The notes under the pieces are model-generated. The model had not been told where the DNA came from and did not search any database. It saw only the letters and a program-made list of their open reading frames with translations. The position numbers and the translations under genes were made by a program. Below, one piece after another: positions 1-7,398 of a stretch of DNA of 34,027 nt; position 1 is the first letter of the stretch; every line of letters starts with the position of its first letter. This stretch comes from an uncultured Armatimonadota bacterium (lineage in GTDB: Bacteria > Armatimonadota > Fimbriimonadia > Fimbriimonadales > Fimbriimonadaceae), in the NCBI GenBank assembly GCA_937862825.1, contig CALMEF010000277.1, forward strand, positions 1 through 34,027, in the 5' to 3' direction.

Positions 1-156
1 TAGCGTCGGTTCACTATCGAAGTTGGATCGTCGCACGCGGGTTCCGAGAACATCGCTGACGTGCCGTTCCAATCCGGCGAACTCCTTTGGAGCCGACAGA
101 ACAAATCCACTTCTCGCATCAAAAGCCCCCTTCAGCACTTGCATGGAGTTGGGCAT
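1..156 (-). CDS. Partial hypothetical protein, N-terminal 52 residues
   Basis: An open frame runs on the minus strand from an ATG at 156 to base 1 with no stop, giving 52 residues starting MPNSMQVLKGAF; the rest lies outside the window. The composition looks like a normal soluble protein, but I recognise no family. A second in-frame ATG lies four codons in. No convincing Shine-Dalgarno precedes either one. The gene would be divergent from deoB, leaving about 90 bp between the starts for promoters. The frame is short enough to be open by chance, so confidence is modest. Confidence 0.4.
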   Translation of the reverse strand, partial: MPNSMQVLKGAFDARSGFVLSAPKEFAGLERHVSDVLGTRVRRSNFDSEPTL

Positions 157-248
157 GGGGATGACTGATGGAGCAGATCCTTGAAACGCGACGAGCAACA
201 GTGCCGACAGCATGGATGCATTTTGGCACCGACCGTCATACTCTTGGC

Positions 249-1349
249 GTGAAGCGGGCAATCGTGATCGTGTTGGATGGGGTCGGAGCGGGCTATGCAC
301 CGGAGGTGGAGGAGGTTGGCGACCTTGATCAGCCGTCCACGTTGAAGCATGTTTGGGACGCTACCGGCGGGTTCAATGCGCCGCACCTGGCCCGGATCGG
401 TTACCTCGCGGCAGGAGGAATTCTTGAGGGCGTTGGGAGCGACGCCGTGTATGCGCGTTTGAAGCCGCTATCCAAGGGCGGAAAGGATTCGGTGACCGGG
501 CATTGGGAAATGATGGGCATTGTGATGGACCGCCGTTTCCCCACCTATCCTGATGGCTTTCCGATTTCGTTGATCAAGGCTTTCGAGCGGGAAATCGGAA
601 CTCAGACCATTGGGAATCGTGCGGCCAGCGGCACCAAGATCATTGAAGACCTTGGAGCCTTGCACGTTGATACGGGCTTCCCCATCGTCTACACGAGCGC
701 CGATTCGGTCTTCCAGATCGCCTGCCACGAGAGCGTCGTGCCGATTGAGACGCTTTACGAATGGTGCCGGATCGCGCGTCGGCTGTGCGTGGTGCCCGAT
801 GACGTGCAGCGCGTGATCGCTCGGCCGTTTGAGGGTGATCCGGGCGCCTTTCGTCGAACCGAGCGACGGAAGGACTTTCCGCTGGAGGCTCCGCTGAATC
901 TGTGTGATGAGATCGGGGATGTGCTCGGCGTCGGGGTTGTGCCCGAGTTGTTTGGCGGTCGAGGATTTCGGCCTGGGATCCGGACGCAGCAAAATGAGGA
1001 ACACTTCACGGCGCTTCTCAAGGCCTTGGATTCGGATGCGCGGTTCATTTTCGCGAACTTTGAGGACTTTGACATGCTGTTTGGGCACCGCAATGACACG
1101 CCCGGCTTTGCCAAGTGCGTGGAACGATTTGACGAGATGCTTTCTGTTCTTATGTCAAAGTTAGGGGCCGAAGACATGCTCATTTTGACGGCCGATCATG
1201 GAAATGATCCGACCACGCCCTCGACGGACCACACACGGGAGTTTGTGCCCATGGCAGTGGTTGGAGGTCCCGTAGCCGACTTCGCTTCAGGCTCCGACCT
1301 TGAGGGCTTTGCACACGTCGGTCGACTGGTAAAGCAATGGCTTGACTAA
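249..1349 (+). CDS. deoB: Phosphopentomutase
   Basis: DeoB interconverts (deoxy)ribose 1-phosphate and 5-phosphate in cytoplasmic nucleoside salvage. It is a metal-dependent member of the alkaline phosphatase superfamily. Visible family motifs are the N-terminal metal site VLDGVGAG (Asp10), the loop KDSVTGHWEMMG with the Ser/Thr that carries phosphate, SGTKIIEDLG followed by IVYTSADSVFQIA, and the C-terminal metal-binding ADHGNDPTTPSTDHTREF. I chose the GTG at 249 because it yields VKRAIVIVLD, matching the usual MKRA start. The frame stays open upstream, with ATGs at 168 and 216, but that extension has no family resemblance. From 249 the protein has 366 residues, slightly shorter than typical DeoB. 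No Shine-Dalgarno is seen; a CATACT box at 237-242 would give a leaderless transcript. Confidence 0.93.
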   Translation: MKRAIVIVLDGVGAGYAPEVEEVGDLDQPSTLKHVWDATGGFNAPHLARIGYLAAGGILEGVGSDAVYARLKPLSKGGKDSVTGHWEMMGIVMDRRFPTYPDGFPISLIKAFEREIGTQTIGNRAASGTKIIEDLGALHVDTGFPIVYTSADSVFQIACHESVVPIETLYEWCRIARRLCVVPDDVQRVIARPFEGDPGAFRRTERRKDFPLEAPLNLCDEIGDVLGVGVVPELFGGRGFRPGIRTQQNEEHFTALLKALDSDARFIFANFEDFDMLFGHRNDTPGFAKCVERFDEMLSVLMSKLGAEDMLILTADHGNDPTTPSTDHTREFVPMAVVGGPVADFASGSDLEGFAHVGRLVKQWLD

Positions 1350-1385
1350 TGCCGGAAGGGGGTGGGGAAGTCTGACCTGCTAACC

Positions 1386-2357
1386 TCACCTAAACTCAAC
1401 AAGGCTAACCGCACCTTTCGAGTCGCGAAGGAGCCACCTCTTCTCCGAAGCCGATGCACCGACCAGTGCATATGGCCCGAGCGGCTTCCAAGCCTTTGCG
1501 GCTCGGTCGAACTCAAACATCGAAGCGTCGTTGCCAGAGTAGGAAGCGTTCCAATCCAGGATTCGGCCACGCAATCCAGCGAAGACAGATACTTGGCCAG
1601 AGCCTGGAAGGACGGGAAGTTCTTCCCGCTTGGTCTTCGTAACGAGGGTTGCCTTGGAGCCTTGCCCAAAGATAACCGCGCCGTTTTTCCAATCCACTGC
1701 TTGCGGATAGACTCCAGGAAACTTCATCTTGGCGGGAACGCGCGGGTTCTTGGAGGGAACGACTTTCTCAAGGCGAAACTTGCCCTTGCCAAGCGGTGCC
1801 TCGAACCTCCGAAACTCCCAGATTCCTGAAAGATGTTTTGTTTCAGCAATACCAAGGTGCAAGGTGTTGCCCTCCAGTTTGCTGAAGAACTTCATGACGT
1901 ACTTACCCGTCTTTTGAACTTTGATGAGTCGGTTACTGTTCTCGCCGCGCTCCTTAGGATGCATTTCGGCAAAGGCGGTCATCCCATTCCACCCCTTGTA
2001 GGGTCCGAAACCGATGATGTGGGTTGCCGAGTCGAACGAGGCGAGGACCGCGAGATTGTTGGTTGCACCTCGGTAGAGGTGTTTGTCCTTGTAGTGAAAC
2101 GTTTGGCTCTCGGTCAACACCTTCATTTGATTGGAATCTGAACCAGAAAGGTACACCTGTTCAGAATTCAGTACTTTGTTTGCGTTAAGGTCTAGGATCG
2201 TAAACGGCTTCCCTTCAAGAAAACCTGCAAAGCAAGCACCAGCCTCGCTTACTTTACCTGTCACCGCATGTAACCCGCGACTGTAGCGGGGAGTTGTAGG
2301 AAGTTGGCTGATCGCTCCACCAAAGCCTGCTTGCGAGAGAACCAAGGCCGCAAGCAT
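1386..2357 (-). CDS. Secreted protein of unknown function
   Basis: A 323-residue protein starting at ATG 2357 with a hydrophobic N-terminus (MLAALVLSQAGFGGAISQ) that looks like a short signal peptide. The rest is beta-rich, with alternating Gly, Trp and aromatic residues, possibly a propeller or sandwich. I recognise no family and see no catalytic motif. The ATG overlaps the stop of the small ORF upstream (TAATG), and a GGAGG lies 10 bases before it, so translation is probably coupled. A GTG at 2411 in the same frame would add a charged stretch including RTGGRR, which would make a more orthodox signal peptide; I rank it second. It is convergent with deoB, 36 bp away. Confidence 0.7.
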   Translation of the reverse strand: MLAALVLSQAGFGGAISQLPTTPRYSRGLHAVTGKVSEAGACFAGFLEGKPFTILDLNANKVLNSEQVYLSGSDSNQMKVLTESQTFHYKDKHLYRGATNNLAVLASFDSATHIIGFGPYKGWNGMTAFAEMHPKERGENSNRLIKVQKTGKYVMKFFSKLEGNTLHLGIAETKHLSGIWEFRRFEAPLGKGKFRLEKVVPSKNPRVPAKMKFPGVYPQAVDWKNGAVIFGQGSKATLVTKTKREELPVLPGSGQVSVFAGLRGRILDWNASYSGNDASMFEFDRAAKAWKPLGPYALVGASASEKRWLLRDSKGAVSLVEFR

Positions 2358-2545
2358 TAATCTTCGTCCTCCAGTTCGTGTGTGCTTAAGACAATGTTCG
2401 GAATTTCGCACTTGTAAAGGTTGAACGGCTGAGTCACATAGTCGAGCGCTTCCGGCGCATTACTGACCACTAACGCGGGTGATGTCTCGTCCGGATCCTG
2501 TCCCGATGCCAGCGGAATCTCTGAAGGCTCGAGTGAGTTGGTCAA
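2357..2545 (-). CDS. Small acidic protein, coupled to downstream gene
   Basis: A 62-residue ORF with a TTG start at 2545. Its stop overlaps the ATG of the next gene (TAATG), and its last codons contain the GGAGG that probably serves that gene. The product is acidic and soluble, ends HELEDED, and has one Cys and no membrane segment. A stop lies just upstream in frame and there is no internal Met, so TTG is the only usual start; its Shine-Dalgarno is poor. I know no homologue. The start-stop overlap is the main reason to believe it. It could instead be a leader that only gates translation of the secreted protein. Confidence 0.4.
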   Translation of the reverse strand: MTNSLEPSEIPLASGQDPDETSPALVVSNAPEALDYVTQPFNLYKCEIPNIVLSTHELEDED

Positions 2546-2628
2546 CCTAGATTTCCATAGTCACCGCGCATGTCATGTTTTTTAGCATACGCTCGAATAT
2601 GGGGCCTCGTGACGCAGTTGTTTAGTAG

Positions 2629-2648
2629 AATAGGTCTTTAGGCCTATT
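2629..2648 (-). terminator. Possible weak terminator hairpin
   Basis: An inverted repeat AATAGGYC-TTTA-GGCCTATT (8-bp stem with one G-T wobble, 4-base loop) sits 5 bases after the nucleotidyltransferase stop. On the minus strand it is not followed by a U-run, so if it acts at all it is a weak or factor-dependent terminator or a 3'-end stabiliser. Confidence 0.35.
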
Positions 2649-2653
2649 GGAGC

Positions 2654-3568
2654 CTAGTCCCAGAGGATCTGGCCGATGCAATCGCCCTCAACCTTAACGT
2701 TGCCGCCCAAAATCGAGTGCTCGATCCGTCCATTCACCTCAACATTAGAGCCGAGCAGAATGACCGAATCGGTGATCGAATGACAAGCCACTAAAGCCTT
2801 CGAGCCAACGACTACTCCGTCACCCACATCGCCTGCAACCGACCCGTCCACCAATGCCTTTCCATCGGTCAGGAAGCGGCTGGTCTCTAAGAAACTGTCG
2901 AGCGTGCCGGTATCGAACCAGGTGCCCTCGTAGACTCCCGCCAAAACCGTTTCGCCTTGGTCAATCATCATCTGAATCGCGTCGGTTATCTCATACTCCC
3001 CTCGACCGCTTGGTTGAAGGTCGGGCAAGACCTCCCAAATCTGAGGGCCAAAGAAGTACATCCCGGCCATCGCCAGGTTGGACTCCGGCTCCTTTGGCTT
3101 TTCCACCAACTTCACGATGCGTTCGCCGTCGGTGTTTGCCACCCCAAATCGCGATGGATCGTCAACGGGCTTCACGATGTTCAGATTCGCGCACCCAGAT
3201 TCTTTGAACCGCGCGGCAAACTTCTCAAAGCCGTCGCTGTAGATTGCATCGCCGAGGTACAGCACGAAGTCATCGCCACCAACAAACTCCTCGGCGAAGC
3301 CCACCGCGTGGGCAAGTCCTTTCGGCTCGGTTTGGCGAACGTAGGACAACTGGACCCCGAACGCTGAGCCATCGCCAAGGGCATCACGCATGGCCTGCTC
3401 CATTTCGCCGACCACGATACAAATCTCCGTCACCCCCATCTCGCGCAAACGATCAAACGCGTACTCAATGGTCATGCGGTTGGCAAGCGGCAACAGCGGC
3501 TTCGCAATGTGGTGGGTGACGGGATACAAACGGCTTCCCTTGCCGGCGGCTAAAATGACTCCCTTCAA
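2654..3568 (-). CDS. Glucose-1-phosphate thymidylyltransferase-like nucleotidyltransferase
   Basis: Transfers a nucleoside monophosphate from NTP to a sugar 1-phosphate to make NDP-sugars for envelope polysaccharide. The N-terminal Rossmann-like domain has LAAGKGSRLYPVT (residues 6-18), KPLLPLANR, the metal-binding Asp107 in YLGDAIY, EKPKEP (156-161) and WFDTGT (217-222). Residues about 240-304 form a short left-handed beta-helix (GSNVEVNGRIEHSILGGN). That layout resembles the long RmlA-like class, usually about 350 residues, so this 304-residue form has a trimmed C-terminus. The exact sugar and nucleotide cannot be read from sequence. TTG at 3568 must be the start: it gives the expected MKGVILAAGKG, and an in-frame TAA lies five codons upstream. 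It is divergent from the lipoprotein gene, 43 bp away. Confidence 0.85.
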   Translation of the reverse strand: MKGVILAAGKGSRLYPVTHHIAKPLLPLANRMTIEYAFDRLREMGVTEICIVVGEMEQAMRDALGDGSAFGVQLSYVRQTEPKGLAHAVGFAEEFVGGDDFVLYLGDAIYSDGFEKFAARFKESGCANLNIVKPVDDPSRFGVANTDGERIVKLVEKPKEPESNLAMAGMYFFGPQIWEVLPDLQPSGRGEYEITDAIQMMIDQGETVLAGVYEGTWFDTGTLDSFLETSRFLTDGKALVDGSVAGDVGDGVVVGSKALVACHSITDSVILLGSNVEVNGRIEHSILGGNVKVEGDCIGQILWD

Positions 3569-3611
3569 GACTCGATAAGGTTACCTTGGGTACGCTGAGA
3601 CCACCGACGCC

Positions 3612-4823
3612 ATGGAAGGTCGTCACACTCTCGTTTTTGTTGCATTGTTGGCCCTTGCTGGCTGTCGGCAAGAGGCTGTCGCCCCCTATCCTTCGTGGGC
3701 GCCTCGGACACCCGCTTACGTGCCGCAACGCGGCACTCAGAACGCTTTTGATGCTTACGCCTTGGCAGCAATGGAGGCTGAGCGAGATGCTCCAACGCAC
3801 GTTCGCCGAGTGGTCTTCGACATCAAACTCCGAAGGGAGGCAATGGAGCAGGCCTCACGGGCGACCCAAATTGCACTTAATGGGACGCGGCTACCCTGCG
3901 ATTTTGAGTTCCAGGCACTCCCTCCATTTGAGCCCATGCCGCACCGCGATGGCTGGAGGCTGATCAGCCGGGTCATGGTGTGGAACATCGAGCGCGCATT
4001 GGCTGAGAACCGCGACCAAGAGGCCATCAACTGGTTTGTAGGCGCGACAAAGTTTGGATGGGACTTGACTGGCGGATGCGCCCTTGATGCCTCGCTGGGC
4101 TTGACCACCGTTGATGAAGCCCGCAAGGCACTTTTGCCCGCGCTGGAGCGACTGCAGTCAACCGCGCTTTCAGCACTTTCGTCGCGGTTGAACACGCTGC
4201 TCGATCGACGCCCGCCCCTGGGCAAACTCCTAGAGAACGAGCGTATGATCATGCTGAACGCAGTTGACTTCGTGCAACAAGCCTATCGCTCCAAGGACCT
4301 TGACGAACTTGCCGACAAACTCGGCCCATCGGCACGCCCTGCAGTGGACTATCTGCATGGCCTGAAGGAGGGTGCCGACCGCCAGAAGTACTTCGAAGGC
4401 TTCGCCGAAGAGTCAGGCAAGGAAATTGCCTGGGTTCAGAAGCTGTTGGAAACCCCGGTGTCAGCAAGGAAGGACTTGGAGAAGATGGGCTTCGCGGAAG
4501 AACGGCCCTGGCGGAGGTTATCAAGGCACTTCTTCCAAGCCGCGCAGAACCTGGTACCCCATATTGATCGGACGCTGACGCGAACCCGCCTTCTGGCTTT
4601 GGAGTGCCACATTCTCGCCGTGACCAAGAAGACGGGAAATGCCCCAAAGTCGTTGGGAGATGGCAGCCTGAACGACGACCCATTTACTGGCAAACCGATG
4701 CACTACCGCGCAGAAGGCCGCGACTATCGCGTTTATAGTGCGGGGGTCAACGGACAGGACGACGGTGGGCAGACCAACGGACTGTCTGAGGAACCAGACT
4801 TGACCCTTGAGGGTCGGGGCTAA
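3612..4823 (+). CDS. Lipoprotein of unknown function
   Basis: A 403-residue protein with a clear lipoprotein signal, LLALAGC, and Cys18 as the lipidation site, so it is expected to be membrane-anchored outside the cytoplasm. The middle is mostly helical with no motif I know. The C-terminus (DDPFTGKPMHYR...YRVYSAGVNGQDDGG) matches a tail I recall from exported Armatimonadota and Planctomycetes proteins, of the form DPFTGKPLxY...YSVGPNGxDDGG. I know no function for it. ATG 3612 is chosen because the signal peptide begins there. It shares a very short (43 bp) divergent region with the nucleotidyltransferase gene. Confidence 0.8.
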   Translation: MEGRHTLVFVALLALAGCRQEAVAPYPSWAPRTPAYVPQRGTQNAFDAYALAAMEAERDAPTHVRRVVFDIKLRREAMEQASRATQIALNGTRLPCDFEFQALPPFEPMPHRDGWRLISRVMVWNIERALAENRDQEAINWFVGATKFGWDLTGGCALDASLGLTTVDEARKALLPALERLQSTALSALSSRLNTLLDRRPPLGKLLENERMIMLNAVDFVQQAYRSKDLDELADKLGPSARPAVDYLHGLKEGADRQKYFEGFAEESGKEIAWVQKLLETPVSARKDLEKMGFAEERPWRRLSRHFFQAAQNLVPHIDRTLTRTRLLALECHILAVTKKTGNAPKSLGDGSLNDDPFTGKPMHYRAEGRDYRVYSAGVNGQDDGGQTNGLSEEPDLTLEGRG

Positions 4824-4849
4824 GGACTGACGCTTTTTCCACCCCCGGG

Positions 4850-4934
4850 CCCCTCCCCATCGGGGCTGGGAAGCGAGTCTGGACGAACCTAAATACTCTC
4901 TCCCCCATCCCCGATGGGGAGGGCTGGGGAGGGG
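4850..4934. repeat. Palindromic GC-rich repeat between convergent genes
   Basis: Two arms, 4851-4870 (CCCTCCCCATCGGGGCTGGG) and 4904-4923, are reverse complements at 19 of 20 positions and are separated by about 33 bases. Each arm also contains its own small palindrome (CCCCATCGGGG). They fill the 114-bp gap between two convergent genes. This has the look of a REP-type interspersed element or a bidirectional transcription barrier. There is no U-run. Whether it recurs elsewhere in the genome cannot be seen here. Confidence 0.6.
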
Positions 4935-4937
4935 CAA

Positions 4938-6053
4938 TCACTTCGACGTGAGTGTCTTTAAGGCCTTTGCAGGGATTAGGTAGGTCTTGCCGTTGAGGCT
5001 GACAAATCCCTTCTTATCAACTCTTCCTACTACCGCAGTTTTCCCACTCCAGAAAACGGCATCAAAGTCACGTTTAATCGTCACCTTGCCCTTGTGTTCT
5101 TTCAGGGGTTCGGCGAGGGTGATGGACTTCTTCTTCGTGGCGATCTTTGTGAATACGGTTGCGGGAGCGACAGGTTCAGGTTTGGTATCGTCAACTTTCG
5201 CGCCTGAACGGCCCTGAGGGTTGCGGAGGTCCGTAATGAGCATGGCTCGGCCATCGCGAGCGTCTACACTGACGAGGAACTCTACGAACTCTGAGCCTGG
5301 CCTGGCGAACGCCGTCTTGTAAACCAAGAACCCTTGACCGCTGTGGGCGCTCTCAAGTTCTGTCGGGGTTGCCTCCGAGCGAAAGGCTTCAATGGACGGA
5401 GCCATGCCTTTGAGTTCCGATATAAACAGTTCAGGTGTAGATCGCGGTTCTAGTTCATGGACATTGTGGTGCGAAAAGACTGCCAGGACAGCGGCAGAAG
5501 ACGCGTTGGCAACCTCAAGGGTAGGTCGTAGGGAGGGCGGCGATAAGGGCAAAGGTGTTCGGTACGAAGTAATTGATCGAATGAAGCCGGTTCCTTCCAT
5601 GATGTTGACCTCAACAATGGGTTCAAACCGAACGCCCCGATCAGTAACGTAAAAGAAACACCTGCTCTCCGTGGTGCCTCGGCGAATACTCCGAAACACA
5701 ACTGGCTTGCCTGTCAAGAGTTCGGCACCACCTTTTGCCCTCGCTACTAATGCCTCTTCACTGCCCGACTCAATGAACTGAAACTCGTAACTGTTGCTGA
5801 AACCACGAACCCTCCCGTCAACTACATTAGCACTCAATCGAATATTTGGAGACTCAACGCGGTAGAGGGACGGGACCACCTGATCCCGCAGGACGACAAC
5901 TGTTTTCGGCTGAAATGCTAAGTCGTACCTTGAACCCTGAATGCTCGTGGCAGAGTAGGCAACTAGTCGTTCAAACAACTCTTTGTTCGCTTCTACCCTA
6001 GGTAGTTCTCCTACTCCCATAAAGGCCGTCATTACGACAAAATTATGTACCAT
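4938..6053 (-). CDS. Hypothetical protein downstream of CHAT-like gene
   Basis: A 371-residue protein whose start (ATG 6053) overlaps the end of the upstream gene by 22 bases, so the two are probably co-translated. The N-terminus (MVHNFVVMTAFMGVGELP) is weakly hydrophobic and could be a poor signal peptide. The body is beta-rich. The last 60 residues hold a short repeat-like pair, around KTAVVGRVDKKGFVSLNGKTY, reminiscent of the SH3-like or copper-amine-oxidase-N-type stalk repeats of surface proteins; that is a loose impression. KPEPVAPAT inside it is not a PEP-CTERM signal, since no membrane helix or basic tail follows. Function unknown. Confidence 0.65.
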   Translation of the reverse strand: MVHNFVVMTAFMGVGELPRVEANKELFERLVAYSATSIQGSRYDLAFQPKTVVVLRDQVVPSLYRVESPNIRLSANVVDGRVRGFSNSYEFQFIESGSEEALVARAKGGAELLTGKPVVFRSIRRGTTESRCFFYVTDRGVRFEPIVEVNIMEGTGFIRSITSYRTPLPLSPPSLRPTLEVANASSAAVLAVFSHHNVHELEPRSTPELFISELKGMAPSIEAFRSEATPTELESAHSGQGFLVYKTAFARPGSEFVEFLVSVDARDGRAMLITDLRNPQGRSGAKVDDTKPEPVAPATVFTKIATKKKSITLAEPLKEHKGKVTIKRDFDAVFWSGKTAVVGRVDKKGFVSLNGKTYLIPAKALKTLTSK

Positions 6054-7285
6054 CTATTGTTACCTCCAAAAGACTGCTCTTCATTTGCTGTTCGATAGAC
6101 TGACTTAACGCGACTTCGTGCATCCCCCCGTATCTTCAAGGCAACGGGATCAATGTCATTTCCGTTCGTAAAGTCCACATTATACACAGGGAAACTCTGG
6201 TTCGCGGTTTGTACAGCATCCCCCAGCATATAGCCATTCCCTAACTCACCATAAAACGCCGCTATCGTATCGGAAATACGCGCAATTGGAACGAGTGGAA
6301 CGGTCAGGAACTCTGCAGTCACCGCATAAACGTCGTCTTCGAAGCCGACATAGCCCTTGCTTAGAATAGTTGCCCCGGTACTCGGATTAACGACCTTGAA
6401 GGCCTTCGCCGCCTCGGTATCAGTCTCTGAACCTAACGTCTTGCAGGCGAACATGCACGCGAGGTTTGGACCAGGTACTGTTCGCCCTTGGTCAACATAC
6501 GAATAAATCGTATTCCAGTCTGAGATCGTCGCTGTATAGGAGTGGGCAACCCCAGATGGCGACCCATGCGTTGAAGCATGGATGAACGTACCTATGACTA
6601 AGCGAGCATCCAATCCTGAGGCATCGGCCCAGTACTTCGGACTCTCGTCAATCTGCTTGTGTTTGGAATCAGGAAGCAATCCATCAAAAAAGTCTAAACC
6701 TCTCTTGGATTCGTGAGGTAAGGAATAGGTTGGTGGCGTGTCGCCTAGGTCGGTCCCGTTTGCGAGCACTCTGGTCGCCCAGGCCTTGCCAACGTTGTAC
6801 GCTTTGGGGCGGATATATGCGTTGAGTGTCTTCCACTCCCCCTCGTAGATGTGGATTCCTAAAACCTTAATGACTCCCCGTACCTGAGTAGACACTTGAA
6901 TCTGTATCTGGGAGTCGTGATCAAAGTGGGTTGAAGCATAACGCACCACGGGCGCGTAGCCATCGTCGTACTCGGGCACCGCAGGCAAACCGCTGATCGC
7001 GTTTCCGCCTATGGTGATCGTGGGAATCTCTTTGATCTGCCAGTTTGTGTACGTGTAGGCGGGTGGTGAACCCCCGCCCGGTGCAGCAGTCGCACTAATG
7101 GAGAAACTGTTCTCAACCTTTGTGCCAGACACCTTCTGATCAAGAGATGTCGAGCCGTCACCAGTAATCTGCAATCGGAACAGATAGTTCTCGTGGACGA
7201 GTTCATGCACCTGAAAGTTGGTGATGTCGCCAAGGGCAATCGAAGTGAACCCTAATACTGTCAGGAGCACCAAGAGGTACTTCAT
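6032..7285 (-). CDS. Secreted protein with caspase/CHAT-like (clan CD) signature
   Basis: A 417-residue protein with a good signal peptide (MKYLLVLLTVLGFTSIALGD). The N-terminal half is beta-rich. From about residue 225 it has the hallmarks of a clan CD cysteine peptidase fold: a hydrophobic strand ending in His240-Gly241 (FIHASTHG), then 40 residues later a second strand ending in Ala280-Cys281 (LACMFACKTLG). A third strand with GYVG follows (about 305-315). The spacing and His-Gly/Ala-Cys dyad match the CHAT and gingipain/caspase pattern (AxHG...LSACETG). Peptidase activity is an inference; the substrate is unknown. The ribosome-binding region contains a 12-G tract (see separate entry). The next gene overlaps its 3' end. 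Confidence 0.7.
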   Translation of the reverse strand: MKYLLVLLTVLGFTSIALGDITNFQVHELVHENYLFRLQITGDGSTSLDQKVSGTKVENSFSISATAAPGGGSPPAYTYTNWQIKEIPTITIGGNAISGLPAVPEYDDGYAPVVRYASTHFDHDSQIQIQVSTQVRGVIKVLGIHIYEGEWKTLNAYIRPKAYNVGKAWATRVLANGTDLGDTPPTYSLPHESKRGLDFFDGLLPDSKHKQIDESPKYWADASGLDARLVIGTFIHASTHGSPSGVAHSYTATISDWNTIYSYVDQGRTVPGPNLACMFACKTLGSETDTEAAKAFKVVNPSTGATILSKGYVGFEDDVYAVTAEFLTVPLVPIARISDTIAAFYGELGNGYMLGDAVQTANQSFPVYNVDFTNGNDIDPVALKIRGDARSRVKSVYRTANEEQSFGGNNRWYIILS

Positions 7286-7299
7286 AACGGCATCCTACT

Positions 7300-7311
7300 C
7301 CCCCCCCCCCC
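7300..7311 (-). repeat. Poly-G tract (12 G) in the ribosome-binding region
   Basis: Twelve consecutive C on the plus strand (G on the coding strand) end 14 bases before the ATG at 7285. The tract runs directly into GAGTAGGATG, so it abuts or overlaps the Shine-Dalgarno region. Homopolymers this long mutate readily by slipped-strand mispairing. A length change here would shift spacing between promoter and ribosome-binding site without touching the coding frame. Confidence 0.85.
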
Positions 7312-7398
7312 TGGAATGTCAAGCCTCGCACGAAAAAAGTCCCACAAATTGTTTGGGCTCCGATCCGCGGTGATGATCAGCCGAGCAAGTGGTGACCT

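Noticed and set aside
468-1088. 206-residue minus-strand ORF inside deoB
   Set aside because: deoB has all family motifs through this region; the antisense frame is low-complexity and Arg/Pro-rich, as expected for a shadow.
1362-1829. 155-residue plus-strand ORF downstream of deoB
   Set aside because: It is antisense to the signal-peptide-bearing gene 1386-2357 and has no Shine-Dalgarno or recognisable domain.
5150-5190. KPEPVAP resembling a PEP-CTERM motif in the 4938-6053 protein
   Set aside because: It is about 75 residues from the C-terminus and is not followed by a hydrophobic helix and basic tail.
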